Of a DNA stretch of 12,806 nucleotides, positions 12,786 through 12,806 are shown piece by piece. How positions within the stretch are numbered: the first letter of the stretch is position 1; each line of letters starts with the position of its first letter. Under the pieces are notes generated by a model. That model was not told the DNA's origin and made no database searches. It was given only the letters and a program-made list of their open reading frames with translations. The stretch comes from Candidatus Omnitrophota bacterium (GTDB taxonomy: Bacteria; Omnitrophota; Gorgyraeia; B26-G9): NCBI GenBank assembly GCA_030630245.1, contig DAOVNL010000006.1, forward strand, positions 1 through 12,806, given 5' to 3'. The position numbers and the translations under genes were made by a program.

Positions 12786-12806
12786 ATGGATGATTTGGCG
12801 ATAAAA
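12786..12806 (+). CDS. Start of the next gene, probably the Wzt ATPase (partial)
   Basis: ATG 12786 opens one base after the permease stop and runs off the window after seven codons (MDDLAIK). ATP-binding subunits paired with Wzm permeases often begin with a short M-x-x-x-AIKV segment leading to the first strand of the ABC domain. Seven residues cannot prove identity; the call rests mostly on its position directly after the permease gene. Confidence 0.45.

Noticed and set aside
1..12806. Insertion sequences, prophage genes, CRISPR arrays, tRNA genes or a defence system.
   Set aside because: No transposase or phage-type protein, no regularly spaced repeats and no cloverleaf were seen. The accessory genes at 8699-9461 are not a recognisable defence set.

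Overview
The window is 12.8 kb of AT-rich bacterial chromosome (by eye, GC around 40%; not computed). Genes are tightly packed, mostly on the + strand, with overlapping stop/start codons and good Shine-Dalgarno sequences. No mobile element, CRISPR array, tRNA or rRNA was seen. The layout rpsO-pnp-dut-ftsK-rimO-pgsA-pgpA with thpR nearby, then a GbsR-like regulator and a Wzm-type permease, suggests a Gram-negative, probably uncultivated lineage. Omnitrophota (OP3) is my best guess, from memory of similar gene orders and not from any search.

Region 1 (1-573): the last 28 codons of a thioredoxin reductase, a 216-base gap with an orphan strong ribosome binding site (13-codon reading frame) and a good extended -10 promoter, then rpsO (ribosomal protein S15).

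Region 2 (574-5421): pnp (PNPase), dut (dUTPase) and ftsK. A cytosine-free purine-rich linker joins rpsO to pnp, pnp and dut overlap, and dut is 3 bases from ftsK, so this is probably one long transcript. The ftsK gene is cut into a membrane part and a motor part by one in-frame TAG codon at 3850-3852.

Region 3 (5422-7877): rimO, pgsA and pgpA, coupled by overlaps. They serve ribosomal protein S12 methylthiolation and two successive steps of phosphatidylglycerol synthesis. Region 4 (7878-8508): thpR on the - strand, convergent with pgpA across a 58-base junction holding a perfect 14-bp palindrome. The thpR promoter predicts a leaderless mRNA.

Region 5 (8509-11193): a set of small accessory genes on the + strand: a STAS-like protein, a GIY-YIG-like protein with a C-terminal Cys pair, a purine/nucleoside deaminase, a UPF0104 flippase-like membrane protein, and a 58-residue UPF0434/Trm112-like zinc-ribbon protein coupled to the flippase-like gene. 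Region 6 (11194-12806): a 218-base gap holding a repeat patch, a possible folded element and a well-formed promoter surrounded by four copies of the heptamer TTCTAAA/TTTAGAA. It drives a GbsR/MarR-like regulator, a Wzm-type ABC permease and the first codons of what is probably the Wzt ATPase, i.e. the start of a surface polysaccharide export operon. The two longest gene-free stretches are 88-303 and 11194-11411, both described in the feature list.

The strongest observations are the nonsense-split ftsK and the operator array around the regulator promoter. I found no convincing wholly new multi-gene system.
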